From assembly GCA_041671765.1 (NCBI GenBank), contig JBAZAX010000005.1:1-64000 (forward strand): DNA of 64,000 bases, given 5' to 3'. This document shows positions 44,267 through 52,997 of this stretch, piece after piece. The notes beneath the pieces were generated by a model that saw nothing but the letters and a program-made list of their open reading frames with translations, did not search any database and was not told where the DNA came from. The translations under genes were made by a program, and so were the position numbers. Origin of the DNA: JBAZAX01 sp041671765. GTDB taxonomy: Bacteria; Babelota; Babeliae; Babelales; RVW-14. Every line of letters begins with the position of its first letter. Positions within the stretch are counted from its first letter, which is position 1.

Positions 44267-45397
44267 ATGAACACAGAAAACAAAAAGATTCTGAATCAAG
44301 TTTCGGATGATAAAAGTAAAGAATCTAAAAAAATTTTAGTAACGGGTGGAGCAGGATTTCTTGGAAGCAATTTATGTCGCAAGCTTCTTGAACTTGGCCA
44401 CCAGGTAATTGCTGTTGATAATTTGAGTACAGGAAGACTTGATAATATTCAAGATTTAACACAAATCAAAAATTTTAGTTTTATTAAACATGACATAATT
44501 TATCCCATAAATTTTATCCAAAATCAAGCCCGCCGTCCTTCGGGCGATGGTTCGATACGCGCACTACGTGCGCACTCACCACGAGCGGGGCTATTTAATC
44601 CGCTCATCCTGAGTGTTTTGCGAAGCCATGCTGAGCAAAATGTATCGAAGGACATAGACTGGATATTTAATTTTGCTTGTCCCGCATCCCCGCCTGCATA
44701 CCAAAGTGATCCGATTCAAACAATAAAAACAAGCTTTTTGGGAATGTTGAACATGCTTGAACTTGCCAAAAAAAACAATGCACGAATTATGCAAGCATCA
44801 ACAAGTGAAGTTTATGGCGATCCGGAGGAACATCCTCAAAAAGAAACTTACTGGGGACACGTAAATCCAATTGGAATTAGATCATGTTATGATGAGGGAA
44901 AACGTAGCGCTGAGTCACTAATTTTTGATTATCACAGAGCATACAAAACTGATATAAAGGTTATTAGAATATTCAACACTTACGGGCCGGGAATGGATCC
45001 ACTGGACGGTCGAGTTGTAAGTAATTTTATAATTCAGGCGTTGAATAATCAGCCAATAACAATGTACGGTGACGGCAAACAAACACGATCATTCTGCTAT
45101 GTTGATGATCTTATAAATGGGATCATAAAAATGATGCAGACAGACTATGGAATTACGGGACCTGTTAATTTGGGAAATCCAAAAGAGTTTACATTACTTG
45201 AGCTTGCACAAAAAGTTTTAAATTTAACCGGCAGTAAATCTAAAATAGTATTTGAACAACTACCTCAGGACGACCCCAAACGCCGTCGCCCGGACATAAC
45301 TTTGGCAAAGCAATTATTAGACTGGAACCCGGAAATCACACTTGATGTTGGCCTTGAGAAAACAATTAAATATTTTGCAGGAATAAATGTTAAATAA
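44267..45397 (+). CDS. UDP-glucuronate decarboxylase (UDP-xylose synthase)-like, with repeat-derived insert
   Basis: 376-residue extended SDR enzyme. TGGAGFLGSNL binds NAD, and ASTSEVYGDPEEHPQ and NPIGIRSCYDEGKRSAE carry the catalytic Thr/Ser, Glu, Tyr and Lys. RIFNTYGPGM, GRVVSNFIIQAL and RSFCYVDDL follow. These match UXS, which makes UDP-xylose from UDP-glucuronate; a dTDP-glucose dehydratase is less likely. Residues about 87-128 come from a GC-rich repeat placed between PINFIQN and KDIDWIFNFACPASPP. Normal enzymes lack them. The ribosome site is weak. Confidence 0.85.
   Translation: MNTENKKILNQVSDDKSKESKKILVTGGAGFLGSNLCRKLLELGHQVIAVDNLSTGRLDNIQDLTQIKNFSFIKHDIIYPINFIQNQARRPSGDGSIRALRAHSPRAGLFNPLILSVLRSHAEQNVSKDIDWIFNFACPASPPAYQSDPIQTIKTSFLGMLNMLELAKKNNARIMQASTSEVYGDPEEHPQKETYWGHVNPIGIRSCYDEGKRSAESLIFDYHRAYKTDIKVIRIFNTYGPGMDPLDGRVVSNFIIQALNNQPITMYGDGKQTRSFCYVDDLINGIIKMMQTDYGITGPVNLGNPKEFTLLELAQKVLNLTGSKSKIVFEQLPQDDPKRRRPDITLAKQLLDWNPEITLDVGLEKTIKYFAGINVK
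44527..44653. repeat. GC-rich palindromic repeat inside the UXS-like gene (copy i)
   Basis: Ends are inverted: GTCCTTCG (44535-44542) against CGAAGGAC (44646-44653), and TTCGATAC (44551-44558) against GTATCGAA (44642-44649). Inside lie GCGCAC/GTGCGC around TAC (44559-44573) and CTCATCCTGAGTG. It is GC-rich against an AT-rich gene, and the frame stays open for about 41 residues. Confidence 0.85.
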
Positions 45398-45793
45398 CAC
45401 GAGCTCAAGAATTAAATATTGCTTTATGAAAGCTACTATAACGCATGGAAGTTACTTTACCGTCGCCCCGGCGAAGGCCGGGGTCCAGCCTCAACTCCAA
45501 TCCCTGCATCTATTTTTTGAGAAATTCATCACCGCAAATAACAATCAAACAAAGCCAAATCAGATACTCAAAAACTTTTTTATATATCCACAGACTAAAA
45601 CCTGGATCCCGGCCTTCCGACTTCGCCAAGGCTACGACGGACAAGTCGCCGGGACGACCCAGGCTACGCATAAAGCTATCAGCCGTCGCCCATGTGGCTA
45701 TGGCCGACAGGCGCCGGACACGGCCAAGGAGAATGCGGTTGGCATTATTACAGTAGGTTACGATAACAAATTAAGCAACCTGGAGCGCTTCTC
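45398..45793. other. 396-base intergenic region made of repeats
   Basis: Between the UXS-like gene and a glycosyltransferase. The GC-rich compound repeat takes most of 45455-45740; about 100 AT-rich bases in the middle separate its two halves. Two overlapping reading frames here are made of repeat sequence and look spurious. The last bases hold GGAGCGCTTCTC, the ribosome site of the next gene. Confidence 0.65.
45455..45740. repeat. Compound GC-rich palindromic repeat (copy k)
   Basis: The left part reads GTCGCCCCGGCGAAGGCC and GGGGTCCAG. The right part has CTGGATCCCGGCCTTCCGAC, TTCGCCAAGGC, TACGACGGACAAGTCGCCGG and GACGACCC. Last comes CAGCCGTCGCCCATGTGGC with TATGGCCGACAGGCGCC. The first two parts are inverted relative to each other (GGTCCAG/CTGGATCC). 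The last resembles the inner hairpin of copies b, d and f. Confidence 0.75.
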
Positions 45794-47002
45794 ATGAAAG
45801 TAGTCGTATCTGCAGGTGGTCGATTTCATGCAATCAATCTTGCTCAGCAGCTAAATAAGAAACGCTGCCTACAAAAATTATATTCTTTTAGTTTCACCAA
45901 ATCTGACCAGCCTAAAATAGACAAAAATCATGGCACAGGTATAAGTTTGGTTAAAACAATTAACTCGTGTAAATTTTTGGATATGGCATTCCAAAAACTA
46001 CGACTTGCCCATTTTATTAACCCATCAATTTTTAACTCTTTTAAAGATAATTTATTTGATTCTCTGGTTGCGCGTGAAATTAAAAAGCTTGAACACATTG
46101 ATATTTTTACAGGTTGGGCAAATTATTCTTTAAAATGTCTTGCTCAGGCAAAAAAGGTTGGCGCTAAAACTATAATCGAGTCCGGGTCATGCCACATCAA
46201 AGAACAGCTGATATTACTTTCGCATGAATATGAAAAGTGGGGGGTAAAGTTTAGGCCTATTTATCAGCCGGTTATAGATAAGATGGAGCAAGAGTATAAC
46301 CAAGCAGATTTTATCATGACACTATCGGACTTTTCTTACCAAAGCTTTATCAAACACGGAATAAATCCCAAAAAAATTTTAAAGACCCCATGTGGAATCG
46401 ATGTCGATTTTTTTCAAACAGAAGAAACGTTGCCACGTCAAGGCACGAAATTCAGAGTAATTTTTGTCGGCATGATAAGTCTGCGCAAGGGCATACCATA
46501 CTTAATTGAAGCCTGGAATAAGTTAGATCTCCCCAAAAATTCAACAGAATTAGTTTTGGTTGGAAATATTCAAAAAGATATGTATCAAGTTTTAAAAAAA
46601 TTAGAGATAAAAAAGAATGTTAATTTTTTTGGATCTTGCAGCAGAGATGATTTAAAAAAACTTTATCAAGAATCAGATGTCTTTGTTTTGCCATCTGTTG
46701 AAGATGGGTTTGGAATGGTGATAGGCGAAGCAATGGCATGCGAATTGCCTGTAATTTGTTCAAAAAATACCGGCGCAAATGATATTATTCAAGACGGTAA
46801 ACATGGATTTTTGGTGCAAGCACAAAACACTGAAGCTCTGGCTGAGAAAATTTTATGGTGCTACCAAAATCCGGAACCAAGCAAAGAGATGGGAAATTTG
46901 GGTAAAAATAAAATTCTTGATTTTAGCTGGGATAATTACGGAAATAATGTTTTTGAGATTTATCAAAATATTATGCGGGGCAGTACAAATTATAGATCCT
47001 GA
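45794..47002 (+). CDS. Family 4 (GT-B) glycosyltransferase
   Basis: 402 residues. The C-terminal domain has VIFVGMISLRKGIPYLIEA, then SDVFVLPSVEDGFGMVIGEAMACELPVI in pieces, with the EDGFGMVIGE donor site of GT4 enzymes, and a late TGANDIIQDGKHGFLV. GGAGCG lies upstream of the ATG. Sugar and acceptor are unknown. Its C-terminal codons end within bases of repeat copy f. Confidence 0.87.
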   Translation: MKVVVSAGGRFHAINLAQQLNKKRCLQKLYSFSFTKSDQPKIDKNHGTGISLVKTINSCKFLDMAFQKLRLAHFINPSIFNSFKDNLFDSLVAREIKKLEHIDIFTGWANYSLKCLAQAKKVGAKTIIESGSCHIKEQLILLSHEYEKWGVKFRPIYQPVIDKMEQEYNQADFIMTLSDFSYQSFIKHGINPKKILKTPCGIDVDFFQTEETLPRQGTKFRVIFVGMISLRKGIPYLIEAWNKLDLPKNSTELVLVGNIQKDMYQVLKKLEIKKNVNFFGSCSRDDLKKLYQESDVFVLPSVEDGFGMVIGEAMACELPVICSKNTGANDIIQDGKHGFLVQAQNTEALAEKILWCYQNPEPSKEMGNLGKNKILDFSWDNYGNNVFEIYQNIMRGSTNYRS

Positions 47003-47051
47003 ATCAAGTTCCAGCCGTCGCTGAAGCTATGGCTGACACGCAGGATGACAA
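46993..47051 (+). repeat. Palindromic dispersed repeat, copy f (long form)
   Basis: TAGATCCTGAATCAAGTTC, CAGCCGTCGCTGAAGC, TATGGCTGACACG, CAGGATGACAAA. The inner CAGCC/GGCTG pair forms a hairpin. It matches copy b closely. It overlaps the end of one glycosyltransferase gene and the possible start codon (in CAGGATGACA) of the next. Confidence 0.82.
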
Positions 47052-48109
47052 AAGGGCAATTTGTGAACGTAAAAAAAATCTTACTTGTCGGAAACTTTAA
47101 TAACAATCCTAAAATTTACACATACGCCTCATCATTTTATAAAGCCATGCATTGCAATGCGATGCAAAACTTGGGATTAACTGTAGAAAAATTTAATTAT
47201 AAAAATTCAAAATTTAACACCCCAATACTTAAAAATATTATTGGCGTACGATTAATAAACTATTCTTTATTAAGAACAGTAAAAACTTTTAAGCCTGATC
47301 TGATTTTTATGCTTAAGGCCGACAACATTACAGCTAAAACTCTAAATAATATAAAAACTAATAATAAAAATATAAAAATAATTAATTTTTATCCTGATAA
47401 CCCATTTACATTCTGGAACGGAAATTCCAACGCAAATATACTACTCTCTCTGCCTGTTTATGACTTATTCTTAATATGGTCACATCAGCTAATACCTATA
47501 CTTTATTCGTCCGGAGCAAAAAATGTACGCTACTTCCCATTTGGCTTTGACGAAAGCATATTTTCACAAGAAATACAGCTTTCAGAAAACGATCATACCA
47601 AATATCAATCAGACATATGTTTTGTGGGAAGTTGGGATGCAGAACGTGAAGCCTGGTTAACAAAGCTTATGCACAAAATACCCGCTCTAAATCTGGCCAT
47701 TTGGGGAAACAGGTGGAATGAAAATTTACCACAAAACTCGATATTAAAAACATATTTGAAAGGTTGTGCAATTTATGGTATCGATATGATGAAAGCTTTT
47801 CGACTTTCAAAGATAGTCCTAAATTTCATCAGAAAGCAGAACTTGGATGCTCACAATATGCGTACAATCGAAGTTGCAGCATGCAAGTCTTTTTTGCTGA
47901 CCGAAAGAACAAAGGACCAAGCCGAACTACTTTTTAAGGAAGGCGTAAGTATAGAATGTTTTAAAGACATTGATGATCTGACAAGCAAAATAAATTTTTA
48001 CTTATCAAATCATAATGCCCGAGCCACAATTACTCAAAATGGGTATGAAGAAGCTCAAAAATATTCGATTGAAAATTTGCTTTTAGAAACTTTTAAAAAA
48101 TTTATTTGA
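47045..48109 (+). CDS. Glycosyltransferase, CgeB/GT-B-like
   Basis: 354 residues. KKILLVGNFNNNPKIY at the start, KPDLIFMLKADN, INFYPDNPF, YFPFGFDESIF, DICFVGSWDAEREAWL and a C-terminal NMRTIEVAACKSFLLTER fit the CgeB-like spore-maturation/glycosyltransferase group. The ATG at 47045 lies inside a palindromic repeat. A GTG at 47063 would begin the conserved part and may be the original start, though neither has a strong ribosome site. The sugar is unknown. Confidence 0.75.
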   Translation: MTKGQFVNVKKILLVGNFNNNPKIYTYASSFYKAMHCNAMQNLGLTVEKFNYKNSKFNTPILKNIIGVRLINYSLLRTVKTFKPDLIFMLKADNITAKTLNNIKTNNKNIKIINFYPDNPFTFWNGNSNANILLSLPVYDLFLIWSHQLIPILYSSGAKNVRYFPFGFDESIFSQEIQLSENDHTKYQSDICFVGSWDAEREAWLTKLMHKIPALNLAIWGNRWNENLPQNSILKTYLKGCAIYGIDMMKAFRLSKIVLNFIRKQNLDAHNMRTIEVAACKSFLLTERTKDQAELLFKEGVSIECFKDIDDLTSKINFYLSNHNARATITQNGYEEAQKYSIENLLLETFKKFI

Positions 48110-48128
48110 AATTAAGTTTTACAAATTT

Positions 48129-48791
48129 ATGAAAAAAGATACATCGGATAATAAACTATCGGACGTAAAATTATCGTATTTAAAAAATTTTATACAAGGC
48201 CAATCAATTTTAGATGTCGGCTCCGGACAGTGTTTTTATAGCCAGTGGCTACATCAACGAGATTCTAATTTTAATATTACTGCAGTTGATTGTGTTGATT
48301 TAGAGCAAACGCCCTCTCATATTGGGTATCTAAAACTAAATTTAGAATCAACCTTTCCTTTTCAAGATCAATCATTTGATACAATAATAGCATTCGACGT
48401 AATTGAACACATTGAAAACGAAACTCAATTAATAAATGAATTAAACAGAGTATGTAAAAATGACGGCATAATAATAGGCAGTGTTCCACACGACAATGAC
48501 AAATTTTTACCTGATTATAACCTAACGTTTTATCATCGTTCTGATTTGACACATAAAAGATATTATTTGCCGGAGACACTTTATTCAAAATTATGCGCTG
48601 CCGGATTTGATATAAAAACAGTTGAACTGCACGGAGGTATCAATCCTCAAGTTATTGCAGAATTTTTCCCAAAACATACACGCTTTTTAATAAAAAAAAT
48701 TATCGGAATGTTCAGAAGAATGGGACTCATAAATATAGAAATTTTAAAATCTGATCTGTTTTTTGTTGCAAAAAAGGTGATAAATGATTAG
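48129..48791 (+). CDS. SAM-dependent class I methyltransferase
   Basis: 220 residues. Motif I is ILDVGSGQCFYSQWL, then AVDCVDLEQ, LNLESTFPFQDQSFDTIIAF in pieces, VIEHIENETQLINEL and DGIIIGSVPH. No clear ribosome site is seen. It overlaps the next gene by 8 bases. The target is unknown; a glycan is inferred from the neighbours. Confidence 0.82.
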   Translation: MKKDTSDNKLSDVKLSYLKNFIQGQSILDVGSGQCFYSQWLHQRDSNFNITAVDCVDLEQTPSHIGYLKLNLESTFPFQDQSFDTIIAFDVIEHIENETQLINELNRVCKNDGIIIGSVPHDNDKFLPDYNLTFYHRSDLTHKRYYLPETLYSKLCAAGFDIKTVELHGGINPQVIAEFFPKHTRFLIKKIIGMFRRMGLINIEILKSDLFFVAKKVIND

Positions 48792-50100
48792 TCAACGAGA
48801 ATTTCAAGGAAATGGCCTTGGAAAAGACAATTTAATCAAAAAACCAAAAATCGCAATTCTTTCTTTAAAAAATAGCTATGGATATGGTGGGGTTCTGTCC
48901 TCACTGAAAGTAGCACACGATTTTTGTCAAAAGTACTTCGATCCCACCGTGTTTTTTCTTGGATTCGAGCCTACTATTTCAACAAGTTTGAAAAATCTAA
49001 AATTCACCTCCAATGTACAAACTTTAAATTATTTTGGAATGAAGTGCATTGAAATCGGCTCAAGATGGGCATTTTGGGAACCTGGTCATTACAAATTTAA
49101 TTTGAAATTCTGGGAAAAACAACTCGAAGAATATGATTACTTTTTGGCTGTCAGCGGAACATGCATCTGCGCACATCCGCTTGCACTTTTAAATAAAAAA
49201 TTTGGAATGCTAATCTCCACTCCCTATAATGATGACAGGGCAAGACGTGTTGATGAGCTCCACGGAATAAGATATGTAATAGATAGAGTAGCCAATAAAA
49301 AAATGCAACTCATCGAGAAGCATATTCTTGAAAAATCTAATTTTATTTGGGCATTAAGTAATTATTCAAAAAAAGAATTTGAAAAAATCATACAAAAACC
49401 ATCTTCTAACATTATGTGTTGTGGCCATCCAATTGACTGTAATCCATTACCAAAATTAAAAACAAAAGATGAGAATATTATTATAGCGGTTGGCAGATTT
49501 AGCGACCCAAGAAAAAATATTGATATGCTTCTGCGAGCATTTAGCAAAATATGCAGATCTATGCCAAATGCAAAATTGTATGTAGTCGGCAAAACACCTG
49601 AACACAACCGAATCAAAGAATTCATCAAATTGCCTTTTTTCCAAAATGTAATATTCACAGGACAAGTGAGTGCAAGCGATCTTGAATCTCTTTACCAAAG
49701 AGCCTCACTTATGCTTATTACATCATATCAGGAAGGATTTGGCATTGTTGGGCTGGAAGCACTTTTACATGGAATTCCAATTGTAGCAACAAATTGCGGC
49801 GGACCGGCAGATTATGTAATTAATGATTTTACCGGGTATCTTGTAGAAATAAATGACGATGAAGAAATGGTAAAACAAGCCCTATCAATTCTTTCCAATA
49901 AAGAAAAACTTTGCCTAATGTCCTTAAATTCACAAAAATTTGCTTCAGAAAATTACTCTGTTGATAGAATTGAAAATTTTTTCAAGCTTGGTTTTACCAA
50001 AATTTACCCCGAACTAAAAAAAATATTTAATTTAATCGATAAAGACAAAAATTTTATCGTAACATCAAGCAATACTGAATTTAAAAATCACTCCTTATGA
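48784..50100 (+). CDS. Family 4 (GT-B) glycosyltransferase
   Basis: 438 residues. SYGYGGVLSSLKVAHDF at the acceptor side; IIAVGRFSDPRKNIDMLL, VIFTGQVSASDLESLYQRA, and ITSYQEGFGIVGLEALLHGIPIVATNCGG in pieces on the donor side. EGFGIVGLE is the GT4 E-x7-E motif. AAAGGTGATAA lies before the ATG, inside the end of the methyltransferase gene. It is the last gene of the polysaccharide locus and is followed by a terminator. Confidence 0.87.
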   Translation: MISQREFQGNGLGKDNLIKKPKIAILSLKNSYGYGGVLSSLKVAHDFCQKYFDPTVFFLGFEPTISTSLKNLKFTSNVQTLNYFGMKCIEIGSRWAFWEPGHYKFNLKFWEKQLEEYDYFLAVSGTCICAHPLALLNKKFGMLISTPYNDDRARRVDELHGIRYVIDRVANKKMQLIEKHILEKSNFIWALSNYSKKEFEKIIQKPSSNIMCCGHPIDCNPLPKLKTKDENIIIAVGRFSDPRKNIDMLLRAFSKICRSMPNAKLYVVGKTPEHNRIKEFIKLPFFQNVIFTGQVSASDLESLYQRASLMLITSYQEGFGIVGLEALLHGIPIVATNCGGPADYVINDFTGYLVEINDDEEMVKQALSILSNKEKLCLMSLNSQKFASENYSVDRIENFFKLGFTKIYPELKKIFNLIDKDKNFIVTSSNTEFKNHSL

Positions 50101-50118
50101 ATAATTTCAGTCTGAAAT

Positions 50119-50154
50119 AAACCTCGTGCAAATAAATTGTGCGCCCGAGGTTTT
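50119..50154 (+). terminator. Likely terminator at the end of the polysaccharide locus
   Basis: AAACCTCG (50119-50126) pairs with CGAGGTTT (50146-50153), with a 19-base loop that can pair a little further. T-rich sequence follows. It lies 19 bases past the glycosyltransferase stop. Confidence 0.6.
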
Positions 50155-50246
50155 CTCACGAATTTTACAAAAATTTGTAACGTGTGGATTTTTACAATAT
50201 CTTTAGAAATCAAATAATACGCTTATTTAGTTAAGAAAGGGTTTCT

Positions 50247-51890
50247 GTGAAAAATAAAATATATCTGTTTGCTACGACAATACTGTCAATGTGCTTAATA
50301 AATTTAAACGCCGAAATTGGCGCAGAACAGATGCAAACTTATAAGCAGGAGAAATTATCCTGGGCCCAAATAAGCGAGCAAAGCAGAAGCGCTGTTGTGC
50401 AAATTTTTTCATACACAAAGGAACCTCACCATTTTGTAAGGTACAAAACCCCTGAAGACGGTGGAGGATGCGGAACAGGCTTCATAATTAATCATGAAGG
50501 CGAGATTTTGACTAATTTTCACGTTGTTGATAAAGCTGTAAAAATATTTATTCAACATCCGGATTTATCAAAAGAAAGATTTGAAGTAGAATACGTGGGT
50601 GGCTGCCCAGAACAGGATATTGCCTTATTAAGATTAAAAAATGAGGACTGCTCAAAAATAAAAAAACTGTTAAAAGTTGAAACCATTCCATATCTGGAAA
50701 TCGGTAATTCTGATGAACTTGTAGAAGCTCAAAAGATTATGGCACTTGGATATCCACAAGGAAAAGAGACTGTTAAAAGTTCATGTGGTGGAGTTTCAGG
50801 CCGAGAAAGCACACATATCGGAGAATGCATTCAAACAACAACTCCTGTAAATCCCGGTAATTCGGGCGGACCATTTTTGAATAAATTTGGCCAAGTTATC
50901 GGAATATGCGTTTTGAAACATGTTGGAACGGAAATTGAAGGAATTGCCTATCTGATTCCAATAAACAATGCAAAAAGACTGCTTCCTCAACTAAGAAAAT
51001 CAAAAATAGTACGCAGGCCTTACTGGGGCATTTCATATCAACCAATTAATCAAGATTTGATCGATTATTTAAAAATATCAGAACAAGACGGAGTACTAAT
51101 AACAAAAATATATAAAAATTCATTATGCGAACAAGCAGGTCTGAAAAAAAATGACATTATTTGCGCAATAAACAATGAAGCTGTCGACAGGTATGGCTAC
51201 ATTCACAAGCGTATATCTTTAATGGATTTTTTGAACACGCTTGAACTTGAAAGTACCGTAATTTTTGACATTTTGAGAGATAATAAACACATAAACATTG
51301 AATTTATCATAGAACAAGGCAACTCGTTCGAAATAAAAGAATATCATGAGGGATATGAAGAACTTCCCCCTTATGAGGTAATTGGCGGGTTGGTTATAAC
51401 AGAACTGAATTTAAACCAAATTGAAATAGCCAAAGCCATACAGGCAAATTTATTGAAATCCCGATATGCTGACTCAAGCCTTGCTGATATTTCAAGTTTC
51501 ACAAAATATGAAAAACCACAAAATAGATTTGACTCAAAAGTTATAATTTCCTACATTATTCCGGGATCAGAAATAGAAAATAGTCGATGTGTCAAAGAAA
51601 TATATCAGGGAATAGGAATTCCCGCAGATCCAATAATAAAAAATATTAATGGAATAAAAGTCGCTAATCTTGATGATGCAAGAAACGCTATCTTGCAAAC
51701 ACAAAAATTTATGACAATAGAAACTACAGGCGGAAGTTTTATATCAATATCGCTTGAAAAACTCGTAACAGAAGATACAATTTTAAGCGAGCAGGAAGGG
51801 TTTGAGACGTCAAATTTAGTTGAAGCGCTTCTCGAAAAAACTGTTGTCAGCGATCAAAGCGAAAATAATTACATTCCTGAGACAAATTAA
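50247..51890 (+). CDS. Exported Deg/HtrA-type serine protease with PDZ domains
   Basis: 547 residues. A signal peptide (YLFATTILSMCLINLNAE) is followed by a trypsin-like domain with His92 (LTNFHVV), Asp124 (QDIALL) and Ser206 (NPGNSGGP). A PDZ domain is near 255-350 and a second PDZ-like part near 440-520 (IIKNINGIKVANLDDARN). The section YEVIGGLVITELN between them resembles plant Deg9-like proteases more than E. coli DegP. It starts with GTG at 50247, with AAGAAAGGG before it. A periplasmic quality-control role is expected. Confidence 0.88.
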   Translation: MKNKIYLFATTILSMCLINLNAEIGAEQMQTYKQEKLSWAQISEQSRSAVVQIFSYTKEPHHFVRYKTPEDGGGCGTGFIINHEGEILTNFHVVDKAVKIFIQHPDLSKERFEVEYVGGCPEQDIALLRLKNEDCSKIKKLLKVETIPYLEIGNSDELVEAQKIMALGYPQGKETVKSSCGGVSGRESTHIGECIQTTTPVNPGNSGGPFLNKFGQVIGICVLKHVGTEIEGIAYLIPINNAKRLLPQLRKSKIVRRPYWGISYQPINQDLIDYLKISEQDGVLITKIYKNSLCEQAGLKKNDIICAINNEAVDRYGYIHKRISLMDFLNTLELESTVIFDILRDNKHINIEFIIEQGNSFEIKEYHEGYEELPPYEVIGGLVITELNLNQIEIAKAIQANLLKSRYADSSLADISSFTKYEKPQNRFDSKVIISYIIPGSEIENSRCVKEIYQGIGIPADPIIKNINGIKVANLDDARNAILQTQKFMTIETTGGSFISISLEKLVTEDTILSEQEGFETSNLVEALLEKTVVSDQSENNYIPETN

Positions 51891-51909
51891 AAACTATGGA
51901 ACAACAAAC

Positions 51910-52521
51910 ATGTCAAAAGAAATTGAAATCAAAATTAAATTGGAGATCAACCAGATAGAACAATTAAGAGAATGGCTTATCCAAAATGCAAAATTCATGG
52001 ATAAGCTGCAAATGATTGATTATTACCTGGATGATCCTAAAAAAAGTCTCTATAAAATTAGTCCGGCTGGATTCAAAGACCCCCTTGAATTTTGGCGTGT
52101 CAGACAAATTGATAATGTTTATTTCTTATGTAATAAAAAAAGAATTATTGATGAAAACGGTAGAACCGTAAGTGTTGAAGAAAATGAAGCTGTAACCCCA
52201 GAGGGCGAAGCGATAATACAAATTTTCAAAAAACGCGGGTTAACCGACCAGGTAATTATTTATAAGACAAGAGAAATTTTTCAATATGAAGATTTTGAAA
52301 TTGTTTTTGATAATGTTAAAAATTTAGGTGAATTTGTTGAAATTGAATTAAAATCGGATGAGCAAGATCCTGTCCAAGGCAAAAAACTAATTTATGATTT
52401 GCTCAAAAAAATTGGGATTACGGAATTCACTCAGTTTGATCGCGGATATCTTTGTATGATGTTGAATCCAAAATCTAGCTTCGGCGAAAAAGTAGAATTA
52501 AACAAAACAGGCCAGGATTAA
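51910..52521 (+). CDS. CYTH-domain protein (class IV adenylyl cyclase/triphosphatase type)
   Basis: 203 residues from the ATG at 51910. A longer frame starts inside the protease gene and has no support. The CYTH mark ExExK is EIEIKIKLE at residues 4-12. FWRVRQIDNVYFLCNKKR, VFDNVKNLGEFVEIELK and YLCMM follow, as in CyaB/thiamine-triphosphatase relatives. Such proteins act on triphosphates in the cytoplasm; the substrate here is unknown. Its last codons form half of a terminator stem. Confidence 0.8.
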   Translation: MSKEIEIKIKLEINQIEQLREWLIQNAKFMDKLQMIDYYLDDPKKSLYKISPAGFKDPLEFWRVRQIDNVYFLCNKKRIIDENGRTVSVEENEAVTPEGEAIIQIFKKRGLTDQVIIYKTREIFQYEDFEIVFDNVKNLGEFVEIELKSDEQDPVQGKKLIYDLLKKIGITEFTQFDRGYLCMMLNPKSSFGEKVELNKTGQD

Positions 52522-52533
52522 CTGGCCTGTTTT
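52504..52533. terminator. Bidirectional terminator overlapping the CYTH stop codon
   Basis: AAAACAGGCCAG (52504-52515) and CTGGCCTGTTTT (52522-52533) form a perfect 12-bp stem around GATTAA, which holds the stop codon. T or A runs on both sides allow it to end transcription of both the CYTH gene and the convergent thioredoxin gene. Confidence 0.85.
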
Positions 52534-52585
52534 ATAAATTGTTTGGTAAAAATTACTCGAGTTAATCAAGCAAAAAATTTGTGTT

Positions 52586-52909
52586 TTATTTTTCGAAATA
52601 ACTTTGAATTTTACTTTTCAAAGTATCTTTACTCATAAACCCGGTTTCTCTTCCAACCACAACACCATCTTTAATAAATAGAAACGTTGGAATGGATGAA
52701 ACGTTGTGTTTTACAGCAATCTCACGTTCTTCATCAATATTGACTTTGGCAAATTTGCACTTGGTAAATAGCTCTGCTGCCACTTCATCCAAAACAGGCG
52801 CCATCATCTTACAAGGTCCACACCAAGTTGCATAAAAATCAACTACGACTGGCTGTACCGATTTCATAATTTCTTGTTCAAAATTTTGAGTTGTTGCTAC
52901 CATAACCAT
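52586..52909 (-). CDS. trxA: Thioredoxin
   Basis: 107-residue cytoplasmic dithiol reductant. WCGPC gives Cys30 and Cys33, preceded by VVVDFYAT; the cis-Pro is in SSIPTF, and a buried Asp is in VVVDFY. The length is normal. The ATG at 52909 has AGGAG 7 bases upstream; a second ATG two codons on is also possible. It converges on the CYTH gene across the shared terminator. Confidence 0.95.
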   Translation of the reverse strand: MVMVATTQNFEQEIMKSVQPVVVDFYATWCGPCKMMAPVLDEVAAELFTKCKFAKVNIDEEREIAVKHNVSSIPTFLFIKDGVVVGRETGFMSKDTLKSKIQSYFEK

Positions 52910-52997
52910 ATCAAAACTCCTCTTGATAAAAATGAGGACTAATCAAATAAACAAAATCTAGAGCTAGTATAGTAAATATGAGATAAAATTGCACCAG

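Noticed and set aside
45387..45797. Two overlapping plus-strand reading frames of 136 and 103 codons
   Set aside because: Both run across the compound GC-rich repeat, have no ribosome site or recognisable protein, and owe their length to stop-poor repeat sequence.
51820..51909. Longer start for the CYTH gene inside the protease gene
   Set aside because: The added 30 residues are an out-of-frame reading of the protease 3' end, and the CYTH motif begins right after the ATG at 51910.
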